Assembly: GCF_000732925.1 (NCBI RefSeq)
Contig: NZ_CP008953.1
Span: 2,852,001-2,916,000 of the forward strand
Direction: 5' to 3'
DNA: 64,000 nucleotides
Source of the DNA: Amycolatopsis japonica
Lineage (GTDB): Bacteria > Actinomycetota > Actinomycetes > Mycobacteriales > Pseudonocardiaceae
Under the pieces are notes generated by a model, which saw only the letters and a program-made list of their open reading frames with translations, was not told where the DNA came from and did not search any database. Both the position numbers and the translations under genes were made by a program. Positions 19,595-27,769 of this stretch are shown in pieces (the stretch's first letter is position 1; every line of letters starts with the position of its first letter).

Positions 19595-19626
19595 CCTGGG
19601 CGGCCGGTGCGAACCGGTCGCCCAGG
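19595..19626. terminator. Hairpin terminator after the LacI-type gene
   Basis: CCTGGGCG-G-CCGGT, loop GCGA, ACCGG-T-CGCCCAGG: a 14-bp stem including one G-T pair, 18 bp beyond the LacI stop codon on the minus strand. Confidence 0.6.
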
Positions 19627-19643
19627 CACGTCGTGCACCCGGG

Positions 19644-20624
19644 TCAGTCGCGACGTGAGCTCCGGCGCACGATCAGCTTCGCCTGCAGAGTGGTCGTCGT
19701 GGCCTTGCGCGTGCTGTCGCCGATGCGGGCGAGCAGCAGTTCGGCGGCGACCCGTCCCACCTCGTTCGCGGGCTGCGCGACCACCGTCAGCGGAGGATCG
19801 ATCAGCGTCGTCCACGGCGCGTCGTCGAACGACACGATCCCGACGTCCTGTCCCGATCGCAGACCGCGTGAAGCCAGTGCCTCCAGGACGCCGATCGCCA
19901 TCGTGCTGTTGCCGACCAGCAGCGCGTCCGGCGGCTCGGGCTCGTCGAGCAGGCTGAGTGCGGCGAGTCTGCCGCCCTCGGCGCGGAACTCGGCCCGCCG
20001 GGTGAGCGCGTTCCCCTCGCCGACGGCGTCGGTGTAGCCGGCCAGCCGATCCTCGGCCGTGCGCACCCCGGGCGGGCCGCTGACGCAGGCGACCCGCCGG
20101 TAGCCGCCGTCGAGCAGATGCCGGGTCGCGTCGCGGGCGGCGAGCCGGGTGTCGACCAGCACCTGGTCGCCGGTGTTCTTCAGCAGCGGCCGGTCGACGG
20201 CGACCACGGGCGTGCCGCGTTCGGTCAGCCGGTCGACGTTGGTGGCCCGGCCGGTGGGGGAGAGCACCACGCCGGCGACCCGCTCCTGGAGGGCGACGTC
20301 GATGTAGCGCCGCTCCTTCTCCTCGTTGTCGTCCGCGTTGCACAACACCACCGAGTAGCCCGCGGTCTGCGCGATGTCCTCCACGCCCCGGGCGATCGCG
20401 GTGAAGAAGGGGTTCTCCACGTCGGAGATGATGAGCGCGAGGACCGCGGTCTCCTGACGGCGCAGATTCCTCGCGAGACCGTTCGGGTGATAGCCCAATT
20501 CCGCGGCGGCGGCCTGCACCCGTGCCGCGAGTACCGGGTCCACAGTGGACTTCCCGTTGAGCGTCCTCGACACGGTCGCCGTCGAAACCCCGGCCTTCGC
20601 CGCCACGTCGTTGATGGTGGCCAC
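19644..20624 (-). CDS. LacI family transcriptional regulator
   Basis: A 326-aa repressor. The N-terminus VATINDVAAKAGVSTATVSRTLNG is the canonical LacI helix-turn-helix, followed by the hinge (YHPNGLARNLRRQETAVLALII) and a periplasmic-binding-protein-like sugar domain (SDVENPFFTAIARG to FDDAPWTTLIDPPLTVVAQPANEVG). The GTG start at 20624 has GGGGAGG five bases before it; the open frame runs further but without a better start. It is divergent from an FGGY sugar kinase gene, and a hexamer inverted repeat in the shared gap covers that kinase's -35 box, so it most likely represses the kinase until a sugar is bound. Confidence 0.92.
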   Translation of the reverse strand: MATINDVAAKAGVSTATVSRTLNGKSTVDPVLAARVQAAAAELGYHPNGLARNLRRQETAVLALIISDVENPFFTAIARGVEDIAQTAGYSVVLCNADDNEEKERRYIDVALQERVAGVVLSPTGRATNVDRLTERGTPVVAVDRPLLKNTGDQVLVDTRLAARDATRHLLDGGYRRVACVSGPPGVRTAEDRLAGYTDAVGEGNALTRRAEFRAEGGRLAALSLLDEPEPPDALLVGNSTMAIGVLEALASRGLRSGQDVGIVSFDDAPWTTLIDPPLTVVAQPANEVGRVAAELLLARIGDSTRKATTTTLQAKLIVRRSSRRD

Positions 20625-20642
20625 CGTGACCTCCCCTTCTGC

Positions 20643-20678
20643 AGGTGTATTGACACCTTCGCACGGGAAGAATAGCTT
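20643..20678 (+). promoter_or_regulatory. Promoter of the FGGY kinase gene with a probable LacI-type operator
   Basis: TTGACA (20650-20655), 17-bp spacer, TAGCTT (20673-20678). The inverted repeat AGGTGT-ATTG-ACACCT (20643-20658) contains the whole -35 hexamer, so a bound repressor would exclude polymerase. The divergent LacI gene is the obvious candidate. Confidence 0.6.
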
Positions 20679-20738
20679 GACCGACAATCGTTACCATCCG
20701 CTGATCGCGCTACTCGCGCGGAGAAGTTCGGAGGGGTC

Positions 20739-22262
20739 GTGGGGGAACCGGGCCTGGTGCTCGGCATCGACATCGGCACTTCGAGTTCCAAAGGTGTCCT
20801 CGTCGATTCCCGGGGCGCCGTGGTGGCGCGGGCATCTCGGCCGCACGCGACCTCCCGGCCCCGCCCCGGCTGGTTCGAACACGACGCCGAAACCGTGTGG
20901 TGGCAAGACTTCCTCGCGCTGGCGAGGGAGCTTTCGGCGAGCGCGGAGGATCATCCCATCATCGGGGTGTCGGTCAGCGGGATCGGGCCGGTGCTGTTAC
21001 CCGCCGACGCTTCCGGGAAACCGTTGCGCCCCGCGATCCTTTACGGCGTCGACACCCGCGCATTCGACGAAATCCGTGAATTGAACCGGGAATTCGGCGA
21101 AGAATCCATTGTGGAACGCGGAGGGAGCGCGCTCGGCTCGCAGGCCATCGGGCCGAAATGGCGCTGGCTGGCCAAGAACGAGCCAGACGTGTTCGAACGG
21201 GCGAAGCTCTTCTTGATGGCGAGTTCGTTCCTTGTCCTGCGCCTGACCGGTGAATACGTCCTCGACCACCATTCCGCGAGCCAATGCGATCCGATGTACG
21301 ACCTGCGCGAGGCCCGCTGGGCGGCCGACCGGGTCGCCGCGATCGCCCCCGGCGTCGACCTGCCCAAGCTCGCGTGGCCGACCGAGGTGGTCGGCTCGGT
21401 CACCGCCGAGGCGGCCGCGGAAACCGGCCTGCCGCAAGGGATCCCGGTGACGGCGGGCACGGTGGACGCCTGGGCCGAGGCGACCAGCGTCGGGGTCACC
21501 GCGCCCGGGGACACGATGCTCATGTACGGCACCACGATGTTCCTGGTCCAGATGCTCGCCGATCCGCGCCCCGGCCAGGGGTTGTGGACGACGCGAGGCG
21601 CTTTTCCCGGTACCTATTCGCTCGCGGCGGGGATGGCGACGTCCGGTGCGATCACCGACTGGCTACGGGAGCTCGTCGGTGGCGAGTTCGGCGACCTGGC
21701 CGCGGCGGCGGGCGAGGTTCCGGCGGGCAGCCGCGGATTGCTGATGCTGCCTTACTTCGCGGGAGAACGGACACCGGTGCCGGATCCGGACGCAAGGGGC
21801 ATAATCGCCGGGCTCACCACTTCCCACGATCGTGCCGAGCTGTACCGCGCGGCGTTGGAGGGAACGGCGTACGGGGTGCGGCACAACCTGGAAGCCATGC
21901 GGGAGGCCGGTGGCGGCACGGGCCGCTTCGTCGCCGTCGGCGGTGGGACACAAGGCGGTGTGTGGACGCGGATCGTCAGCGACGTCGCTCGGATCGACCA
22001 GGAGATCCCCGCGGAAACCATCGGTGCCGCGTTCGGGAACGCCGTTCTCGCGTCCGTCGCCCTGGGCCGGGAGCCGGATATCGAAGCCTGGAACCCCGTC
22101 GCCGAAATCGTCCGTCCGAGCGCGGACGCCGATGTCTACGACGAGTTCTACCCGCATTACCGCGCGCTGTATCAGTCCACAGTGGACATCGCTCACTTCC
22201 TGGCGCGGAAGAACTCGCTCGCCTTCAGTCCGGAGAACTCCCGGCAATCCCGGCTCAAGTGA
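20739..22262 (+). CDS. FGGY family carbohydrate kinase
   Basis: A 507-aa sugar kinase of the xylulokinase/gluconokinase superfamily. The N-terminal phosphate loop reads GIDIGTSSSKGVLVD, followed by RPGWFEHDAETVWW and GVDTRAFDE. The second domain has TAGTVDAWAEATSVGV, MLMYGTTMFL, PYFAGERTPVPDPDARG and the adenine-binding VAVGGGTQGGVW. It phosphorylates a sugar or polyol with ATP; the substrate cannot be fixed by eye. The GTG at 20739 follows GGAGGGG. Its last 70 bp overlap the convergent AraC-type gene. Confidence 0.9.
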   Translation: MGEPGLVLGIDIGTSSSKGVLVDSRGAVVARASRPHATSRPRPGWFEHDAETVWWQDFLALARELSASAEDHPIIGVSVSGIGPVLLPADASGKPLRPAILYGVDTRAFDEIRELNREFGEESIVERGGSALGSQAIGPKWRWLAKNEPDVFERAKLFLMASSFLVLRLTGEYVLDHHSASQCDPMYDLREARWAADRVAAIAPGVDLPKLAWPTEVVGSVTAEAAAETGLPQGIPVTAGTVDAWAEATSVGVTAPGDTMLMYGTTMFLVQMLADPRPGQGLWTTRGAFPGTYSLAAGMATSGAITDWLRELVGGEFGDLAAAAGEVPAGSRGLLMLPYFAGERTPVPDPDARGIIAGLTTSHDRAELYRAALEGTAYGVRHNLEAMREAGGGTGRFVAVGGGTQGGVWTRIVSDVARIDQEIPAETIGAAFGNAVLASVALGREPDIEAWNPVAEIVRPSADADVYDEFYPHYRALYQSTVDIAHFLARKNSLAFSPENSRQSRLK

Positions 22263-22876
22263 GCTTGATCGGCGTAGCCCGCCGAGAACGCCAGCGAAGC
22301 GAGATCCGGCGCTGATCCCGCGAGGCCGATGGCGCGCTGGAACCGGCTGACCCGCAGGTAGGTCGCCGGACCGTAGCCCACCGCGAGGGTGAACCGCCGC
22401 CGCAGCTGCCGCTCCCCGGTGGCGAAGGGCTCCAACGCGGCGGACACCCTGGGTGGCCCGTCGTCCAGCCTGGCGATCAGCTCCGATACCTCCCTGTCGG
22501 TCCGGCCGGCACGGCGCCGCGCGACGACGTCGGCCAGCGAAGCGGCGCCGGAGAGCACCTGCTCGGCCAGCAGTTCGCCTTCCCTGCCCCACAAGTCGGC
22601 GAGGGGGACACGCCGATCACGCAGCTCGTCGGCACCGAGCCCCAGGATCTCGCCCGCCCTGCCCGGGACGAACCGCACGCCACGCGCCCGTTCGCCGGTC
22701 TCCCAGGTCCAGGGTGCCGTGTCCGGCCCGGCGACGAAGACCTCGCCGCCGCATTCCACGAGGTCCACGCAGCAGTCGGGCACGATTCGCTTCGGCGCGC
22801 CGCCCGCTTCCTCCCACAGGCAGCGCACCACGTCGTCCAGGCCGGGCGCCGTCGTCTCCCGATACACGGTTGTCAT
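22193..22876 (-). CDS. AraC family regulator with DUF6597-like N-terminus
   Basis: A 227-aa protein. The first 110 residues (VRCLWEEAGG, IVPDCCVDLVECGG, VFVAGPDTAP, VRFVPGRAGEILGLGADELRDRRVPLADLWG) match the small sensor domain seen in many actinobacterial AraC regulators. The C-terminal 80 residues hold two helix-turn-helix units (RQLRRRFTLAVGYGPATYLRVSRFQRAIGL and LASLAFSAGYADQAHLSRDCREFSG). The ATG at 22876 is chosen since the long upstream extension would run through the divergent Nudix gene. The target is unknown. The 3' end overlaps the kinase gene on the other strand. Confidence 0.88.
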   Translation of the reverse strand: MTTVYRETTAPGLDDVVRCLWEEAGGAPKRIVPDCCVDLVECGGEVFVAGPDTAPWTWETGERARGVRFVPGRAGEILGLGADELRDRRVPLADLWGREGELLAEQVLSGAASLADVVARRRAGRTDREVSELIARLDDGPPRVSAALEPFATGERQLRRRFTLAVGYGPATYLRVSRFQRAIGLAGSAPDLASLAFSAGYADQAHLSRDCREFSGLKASEFFRARK

Positions 22877-22906
22877 GATGCCCCGGAGCCACGACAGAAT
22901 CAGGCC

Positions 22907-23311
22907 GTGTCCGAAGCAGAGATCGATTCGCTGGCCTGGATCCACGTCCGCGACCACCGCCTCCTGTCGGTGCGGACCGAGGGCAAGGCCAAGTTCTACC
23001 TGCCAGGAGGCAAGCGAGAGCCGGGAGAGGGCGACGTCGCCGGGCTGTGCCGGGAGATTCGGGAGGAGCTCGGCGTCGAGCTCGACCCGCTGAGCTTCCG
23101 CTTCTTCGCGGTGCTGAACGAGCAGGCGGACGGCTACGCGGACGGACGCCGCGTCCGTATGACCTGTTACACCGCCGAGCATCGCGGGGAGCCCGTGCCC
23201 GGACGTGAGATCGCGGAGTCCGCCTGGTTGTCCTCGGCCGATGCCCACCTCTGCCCGCCGGCGGGCAGGCGGATGCTCGGGCTGCTCGCCGACGCGGGTC
23301 TCGTCGATTGA
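22907..23311 (+). CDS. Nudix hydrolase
   Basis: A 134-aa Nudix protein. The full box is present: GGKREPGEGDVAGL followed by CREIREELGV, matching GX5EX7REUXEEXGU, the Mg2+-binding catalytic helix. Substrates are nucleoside diphosphates linked to another group; which one is not evident. It starts at a GTG 30 bp from the divergent AraC gene with no clear ribosome site, and CAGAAT stands six bases before the start, so a leaderless message is possible. A small AGTGAGC hairpin follows the gene. Confidence 0.9.
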   Translation: MSEAEIDSLAWIHVRDHRLLSVRTEGKAKFYLPGGKREPGEGDVAGLCREIREELGVELDPLSFRFFAVLNEQADGYADGRRVRMTCYTAEHRGEPVPGREIAESAWLSSADAHLCPPAGRRMLGLLADAGLVD

Positions 23312-23326
23312 CGCGGTGTCACTCAA

Positions 23327-23346
23327 AGTGAGCTATTCGGCTCACT
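23327..23346 (+). terminator. Small hairpin after the Nudix gene
   Basis: AGTGAGC, loop TATTCG, GCTCACT: a 7-bp stem 15 bp after the stop codon, without a clear T tract. Confidence 0.4.
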
Positions 23347-23512
23347 GTGTTTACGCCGATCGCTCCATGACCAGGCACTCTCCACTCACTGGGACACCCA
23401 AAAGGGTGAATATCGGGTTTCTTCCCGATAACGGCTAACGCGGAGTCACCTTCGAGCGAGAAGTAGTCGACGCACTCGACGGAAGTGCGCTCGGACGAGA
23501 GAAGACCTCTCC

Positions 23513-23998
23513 ATGGGTGTTCCCACCGCGACCCCTCCGGCATCGGCGCCGGAGCAGGGTGCCCCCGGCAGGCTGAAGCCGCTGGGGACCGTCGTGGTCG
23601 TGCTCGGGGTGGTGGCCGTCGCCGTCACTCTGACCGGTTACATGCTGCCGAAGGCCTCGCGCCCGGTGCAGAGCCCGCCCGCGCCGCGGGTCGAACAGGC
23701 CGCGGCCGCCGTGCGCACCGTGATCCACTCGGTCGTCTACGAACTTTCCGGCGCGAAGGGCGCCCAGAACGTCACCTATGTCGCGCAGGGTTCCGAGCTC
23801 CTGCAGAAGACCGACGTGCTGACGCCGTGGAGCACCACCTTCGAGCGCGAGAGCCAGGAAGGCCGCGACGAGTTCTACAGCCTCTCCGCGCAGGGTTCGG
23901 GAAGCGGCGCGCTGCGGTGCCGGATCCTCGTCGACGGCGAGGTCGTCAGCGACCGCACCGCCCCCGCCCCTGGCGCACCGGTGACCTGCACGTCCTGA
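23513..23998 (+). CDS. MmpS-like small membrane protein
   Basis: A 161-aa protein with a short cytoplasmic start, one membrane helix (LGTVVVVLGVVAVAVTLTGYML, about residues 24-45), then an external beta-sandwich-like domain. The external part follows the MmpS pattern: VVYELSGAKGAQNVTYV, then WSTTFE, and the closing CRILVDGEVVSDRT with a late cysteine. In mycobacteria MmpS proteins assist MmpL lipid or siderophore exporters; no MmpL gene lies in this window, so its partner is elsewhere. The 201-bp region before it holds an ATCGGG-6-CCCGAT repeat at 23413-23430 that could be an operator. Confidence 0.8.
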   Translation: MGVPTATPPASAPEQGAPGRLKPLGTVVVVLGVVAVAVTLTGYMLPKASRPVQSPPAPRVEQAAAAVRTVIHSVVYELSGAKGAQNVTYVAQGSELLQKTDVLTPWSTTFERESQEGRDEFYSLSAQGSGSGALRCRILVDGEVVSDRTAPAPGAPVTCTS

Positions 23999-24013
23999 GG
24001 CAGGATCATCCGG

Positions 24014-24781
24014 GTGACGGATGGTGCGATCGAGTTCGGCCCGGTGCTCGCCGTGGTCTTGGCCGTGCTGGCGATCTTCGGCGCGGCGGTGGTGCAGTTC
24101 GGGCGGCTGGGCCAGGGCAAGGCGGTGCTGTTCGCGGCCGCGCGCGCCGTCGTCCAGCTCGCCGCCGTGTCGCTGGTGATCGTCGGGATCCTGAAATCGG
24201 GCTGGCTGACCGGCGGTTTCGTGCTGCTGATGTTCACGATCGCGGCGGTCACCTCCGCACGCCGGATCGGCGTCGCGAAGGATCTCGCGTGGGTCGCGCT
24301 CGCCATCGCGTCCGGGGTCGTGCCGGTGCTGACGCTCGTGCTCGCGACCGGGGTGGTCCCGTGGCGGCCCATCGCCATCGTGCCGATCGCCGGGATCGTC
24401 ATCGGCGGCGCGATGTCCGCGACCTCGCAGGCGGCGAGGCGGGCCCTGGACGAACTCGTGACCCGGCACGGCGAGTACGAAGCCGCGCTGGCACTGGGAT
24501 TCCTTCCCCGTCCGGCCGCGCTGGAGATCTGCCGTCCCTCGGCGGGGCACGCGCTGATCCCCGCCCTCGACCAGACCCGGACCGTCGGCCTGGTGACCTT
24601 GCCCGGCGCCTACGTCGGTGTCCTCCTCGGTGGCGCCGGGCCGGTGCAGGCCGGGGTGACGCAGGTGCTCGTGCTGATCGGGCTGCTGGCCGCCGAGGCG
24701 GTCGCCGTCCTGGTCGTCGTGCACCTGGTCGCGGCGGGCCGGATCAGCCGAAAGGCGACTGAAGATGCGACGTGTCGTTGA
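24014..24781 (+). CDS. FetB/UPF0014-type ABC transporter permease
   Basis: A 255-aa membrane protein with about seven hydrophobic segments. The family motifs are visible: ARAVVQLAAVSLVIVGIL, SARRIGVAKD, GGAMSATSQAARRALDEL and the coupling-helix region ALALGFLPRPAALEICRPSAGHALIPALDQTRTVGLVTLPGAYVGVLLGG. E. coli FetAB is linked to iron export and metal tolerance. No ATPase of the FetA type is adjacent, which is unusual because the two are commonly paired. The gene starts with GTG 15 bp after the MmpS-like gene and overlaps the convergent phosphatase gene by 38 bp. Confidence 0.85.
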   Translation: MTDGAIEFGPVLAVVLAVLAIFGAAVVQFGRLGQGKAVLFAAARAVVQLAAVSLVIVGILKSGWLTGGFVLLMFTIAAVTSARRIGVAKDLAWVALAIASGVVPVLTLVLATGVVPWRPIAIVPIAGIVIGGAMSATSQAARRALDELVTRHGEYEAALALGFLPRPAALEICRPSAGHALIPALDQTRTVGLVTLPGAYVGVLLGGAGPVQAGVTQVLVLIGLLAAEAVAVLVVVHLVAAGRISRKATEDATCR

Positions 24782-25430
24782 ACCGCCGCACCATCCAGTT
24801 CCCGCCCGACACCACCAGATGGGAGATCGAGCCGTTGTCCGCGCCGAGGAAGGCGAACCGGTTCTTCGCGCCGCTCGCCTGAGCGAAGACCTCGCCGATG
24901 ACGCCGCCGTGGGTGAACACGGCGATCCTGCGGTCCGGGTTGGCCGCCGCGAGCCTGCCGATGGCCGCCTTGATCCGCCCGCCGAACGACTCCATCGTCT
25001 CCGCGCCGGGGATGACGTCCCAGCGCTGTTCGCGCCACAGCTCTTCGACGATCGGGTGACCTTCGTGGGTGTAGCGCCGGAAGAGGCCGTTTTCCCAGTC
25101 TCCGAGGTGGATCTCCCGCAGGTCCGGCTCGACCTCCGGGGTGAGCCCGAGCTTCGCCGCCAGCGGTGCCGCGGTCTGCGGCGTCCGGCGCAGCGTCGTC
25201 ACGTACAGCGCGGAGATCCGCTCGTCCGCCAGGCGGCGGCCCACCCGCTCGGCGTGGTCCCTGCCCTCCGGCGCGAGATCCGGATCGGCCTGCCCGTCGA
25301 CGAGTTCGAACGGGTTGTCGCCCTTCGCCGGAGCGGATTCACCGTGGCGGACAAGGAAGATCTCGGTCGCGCCCGGGGGAGGTGAGAACCGGTGCTGGCG
25401 GTATTCGACTTCCTGCTCAGGGGTACTCAT
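24744..25430 (-). CDS. Histidine phosphatase family protein
   Basis: A 228-aa phosphoglycerate-mutase-like phosphatase. The catalytic motif is EIFLVRHGESAPAKGDNPFELVDGQAD, with the nucleophilic His in RHGE; the acid/base glutamate follows in LREIHLGDWENG, and the second His in VFTHGGVIGEVFAQ. Such enzymes remove phosphate from small metabolites or proteins; the substrate is unknown. The start at 25430 (MSTPEQEVEYR) avoids a long low-quality extension into the next gene. It follows the antiporter gene on the same strand after 32 bp, so they may share a transcript. Confidence 0.88.
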   Translation of the reverse strand: MSTPEQEVEYRQHRFSPPPGATEIFLVRHGESAPAKGDNPFELVDGQADPDLAPEGRDHAERVGRRLADERISALYVTTLRRTPQTAAPLAAKLGLTPEVEPDLREIHLGDWENGLFRRYTHEGHPIVEELWREQRWDVIPGAETMESFGGRIKAAIGRLAAANPDRRIAVFTHGGVIGEVFAQASGAKNRFAFLGADNGSISHLVVSGGNWMVRRFNDTSHLQSPFG

Positions 25431-25462
25431 ACCCCGGACCCTACCCAGGTCGTGTCCGGTCT

Positions 25463-27337
25463 TCAGCCGAGCTGTTTGTCCACGAAACACCAGCGCCACG
25501 TCTCGCCGGGCTCGTGGCTGCGCATCACCGGATGCAGGGTGTCGTGGAAATGCTCGGTCGCGTGTTTGCCCGGCGACGAATCGCAGCAGGCGACGTTCCC
25601 GCATTTGACGCATTCGCGCAGATGCACCCAGGTCATCCCGTTCTCGACGCAGACCGCGCACACGTCGGGGGAGCTGGGCTCGACCGACGGCCAGTTCTTG
25701 GTCAGATGTTTGCAGGATCCCGCCGTCGCGGCGGGGGTGCGCAGTTCCCGATCGGAGTCCGGCACGGTCTCCTCCTCCCTGTCCAGCATGGATTCCTCGA
25801 TGTCGAGGCGTTCGAGGATCCGGCGCAGGACATCATCATCGGCCATTCCGGAGTCGCGCGCCTCCAGGAACTTCTCCCGTTCGACTTCGAGCAGCCTCAG
25901 CCGCAGGCGCCGGTACGCGTCGCTCGGCGTCTCGGTCAGCGCGCTCTGCCTGCCGAGTTCCTCCCACGCCGAGTCCGAGCGGTGCTGGAGCCGGCTGCGC
26001 AGCCGTTCGACGATGTCTTCCGGATCCTCGGGGGTCCGGATCTTCTCCAGTTCTTCGAGCGCGGCCCTGGTCATGTCGTGGAGCACGGCCGCCTCCTGCA
26101 GCGCGTCCTCGGCCGGATCGGGCGGCGGCAGTTTCAGACGGCGGACCAGTACCGGCAGCGTCGTCCCGTGCAGCAGCAGTGTTCCCGCCACCACCACGAA
26201 CGCGACCAGCACCAGCACGGCCCGCTGCGGGGTGTCCGCGGGCAGGACGAACGCCGCCGCGAGCGTGACGACGCCGCGCATCCCCGCCCAGGCGATCACG
26301 GCCGAGTACCGCCACGGCCAGGCGTGACGGCGGAACACCCGGCGCGCCAGGCCGATCCCCGCCATCCAGACGATCCGGGTGACGATCGTGGCGGCCAGCG
26401 TGGCGGCGCAGATCAGGACCAGTTCCAGCGCGGTCAGCCCGCTGTCGCCGACCTCGGTCATGATCCGGCGGACCTGCAGCCCGATCAGCAGGAAGACGAT
26501 GTTCTCCAGCAGGAACTGGATGGTCTGCCAGTTCAGCCTGCTGGCCAGCCGCGAGCGGCCCGAAAGCATGCTCGGCGCCTTGTGCCCGAGGATCAGCCCC
26601 GCGACGACCACGGAGATCACGCCGGAACCGTGGATCGCCTCGGCGGCCAGATAGGCGACGAACGGCACCACCAGGGAAAGCGCGGTGTCGGTGACCGGAT
26701 CCTCGAGCCGGGTGCGGATCAGCGCGGCGAGTGCGCCGACGGCGAACCCGATCACCAGGCCACCACCGGCGGCCAGCAGGAAATCGCCGCCGACCTGCAG
26801 CAGGCTCACCGAACCCGCGATGGCCGCGATGGCGGTCCGCAACGCGACCAGCGCGGCCGCGTCGTTGAACAGGCTTTCGCCCTCCAACAGCCGGGTCAGC
26901 TTGCGAGGCATCCCGACCTTGCGGGCGACGGCGGTGGCCGCGACCGCGTCCGGCGGCGCGACCACCGCGCCGATCGCGAGCCCGGCGGCCAGCGGCAGAC
27001 CGGGGATCACCAGCCACGCCACGACCCCGACCGCGGCCGTGGTGAAGATGACGAGCCCCACCGACAACAGCAGGATCGGCCCGCGGTTGCGGCGGAAGTC
27101 GATGAGCGACGTGCGGATCGCGGTGGCGTACAGCAGCGGGGGTAACAGCCCCAGCAACACGACCTCCGGGTCCAGTTCGTACTCCGGGACGCCCGGCACG
27201 TACGAGGCGACGACCCCGACCGCGATCAGGCACAGCGGCGCCGACCAGTCGAGTTTCCGCGCCGCGGCGGTGACCAGGAGGACGGCCACCACCAGTGCCA
27301 CGAGTTCTACCGCGATCTCCACGCCGCTCATCATCAC
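25463..27337 (-). CDS. CPA1-type Na+/H+ antiporter with C-terminal UBP-type zinc finger
   Basis: A 624-aa protein. Residues 1 to about 420 form a 12-helix cation/proton antiporter with the ion-binding signatures GAVVAPPDAVAATAVARKVG, EGESLFNDAAALVALRTA and WAGMRGVVTLAAAFVLP. A cytoplasmic helical region rich in Arg/Glu follows (about 420-535). The last 80 residues carry a ZnF-UBP pattern: SCKHL, CAVCVENGMTWVHLREC, CGNVACCDSSPGKHATEHFHDTLHPVMRS and WRWCFVD, with Cys and His in metal-binding order. The antiporter helps hold pH and sodium balance. What the finger binds in bacteria is unknown. Three ATGs cluster at the start (27337, 27334, 27331). Confidence 0.9.
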   Translation of the reverse strand: MMMSGVEIAVELVALVVAVLLVTAAARKLDWSAPLCLIAVGVVASYVPGVPEYELDPEVVLLGLLPPLLYATAIRTSLIDFRRNRGPILLLSVGLVIFTTAAVGVVAWLVIPGLPLAAGLAIGAVVAPPDAVAATAVARKVGMPRKLTRLLEGESLFNDAAALVALRTAIAAIAGSVSLLQVGGDFLLAAGGGLVIGFAVGALAALIRTRLEDPVTDTALSLVVPFVAYLAAEAIHGSGVISVVVAGLILGHKAPSMLSGRSRLASRLNWQTIQFLLENIVFLLIGLQVRRIMTEVGDSGLTALELVLICAATLAATIVTRIVWMAGIGLARRVFRRHAWPWRYSAVIAWAGMRGVVTLAAAFVLPADTPQRAVLVLVAFVVVAGTLLLHGTTLPVLVRRLKLPPPDPAEDALQEAAVLHDMTRAALEELEKIRTPEDPEDIVERLRSRLQHRSDSAWEELGRQSALTETPSDAYRRLRLRLLEVEREKFLEARDSGMADDDVLRRILERLDIEESMLDREEETVPDSDRELRTPAATAGSCKHLTKNWPSVEPSSPDVCAVCVENGMTWVHLRECVKCGNVACCDSSPGKHATEHFHDTLHPVMRSHEPGETWRWCFVDKQLG

Positions 27338-27371
27338 CCGGGAGGCTCAGAGCGCGCGCACCGAGGCCCGG

Positions 27372-27764
27372 CTACCGCTCTTCGAAACGCACCAGATTGC
27401 CCGCCGGATCGCGGAAAGAGCAGTCGAAGGCGCCGTAGGACTGCCGGACCGGTTCCTGGACGACGTCGGCACCCGTCGCCTGGATCCGGTCGAAGGTGTC
27501 GATCAGGTCCGGCGTGGACAGCACGATGATCCCGTGGACGCCCTTGGCCATCAGTTCGGCGATCGTCGCGCGTTCCTCGTCGGTGAGCTCCTCGGCCGCG
27601 AGCGGCCGGAGCACGAGCGACGTCCCCGGCTGCCCCGGCGGGCCGACCGTGGCGTGGAGCGGGCCCTCGTCCCGCACTTCGAAGCCCAGGATGTCGCGAT
27701 AGAAGGAAACCGAAGCCTCGAGATCGTCTGCGGGGAGGTAGGACGCCTGAATCGAGAGGGTCAT
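27372..27764 (-). CDS. VOC/glyoxalase family protein
   Basis: A 130-aa vicinal-oxygen-chelate protein with two beta-alpha-beta-beta-beta halves: SIQASYLPADDLEASVSFYRDILGFEV at the start and AFDCSFRDPAGNLVRFEER at the end, the latter holding the usual metal-ligand glutamate. Members include glyoxalases, dioxygenases and drug-binding resistance proteins; no reaction is assigned. It begins five bases after the stop of an AraC-type regulator, so the two form an operon, an arrangement often seen in actinobacteria. Confidence 0.87.
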   Translation of the reverse strand: MTLSIQASYLPADDLEASVSFYRDILGFEVRDEGPLHATVGPPGQPGTSLVLRPLAAEELTDEERATIAELMAKGVHGIIVLSTPDLIDTFDRIQATGADVVQEPVRQSYGAFDCSFRDPAGNLVRFEER

Positions 27765-27769
27765 ACGAC

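Larger units (their letters stand above)
19320..19643. other. 324-bp non-coding stretch
   Basis: No credible gene. It is AT-richer than its surroundings and holds an isolated plus-strand promoter (19481-19509), a small TTTACC-8-GGTAAA inverted repeat at 19502-19521, and a strong hairpin at 19595-19626. Confidence 0.6.
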
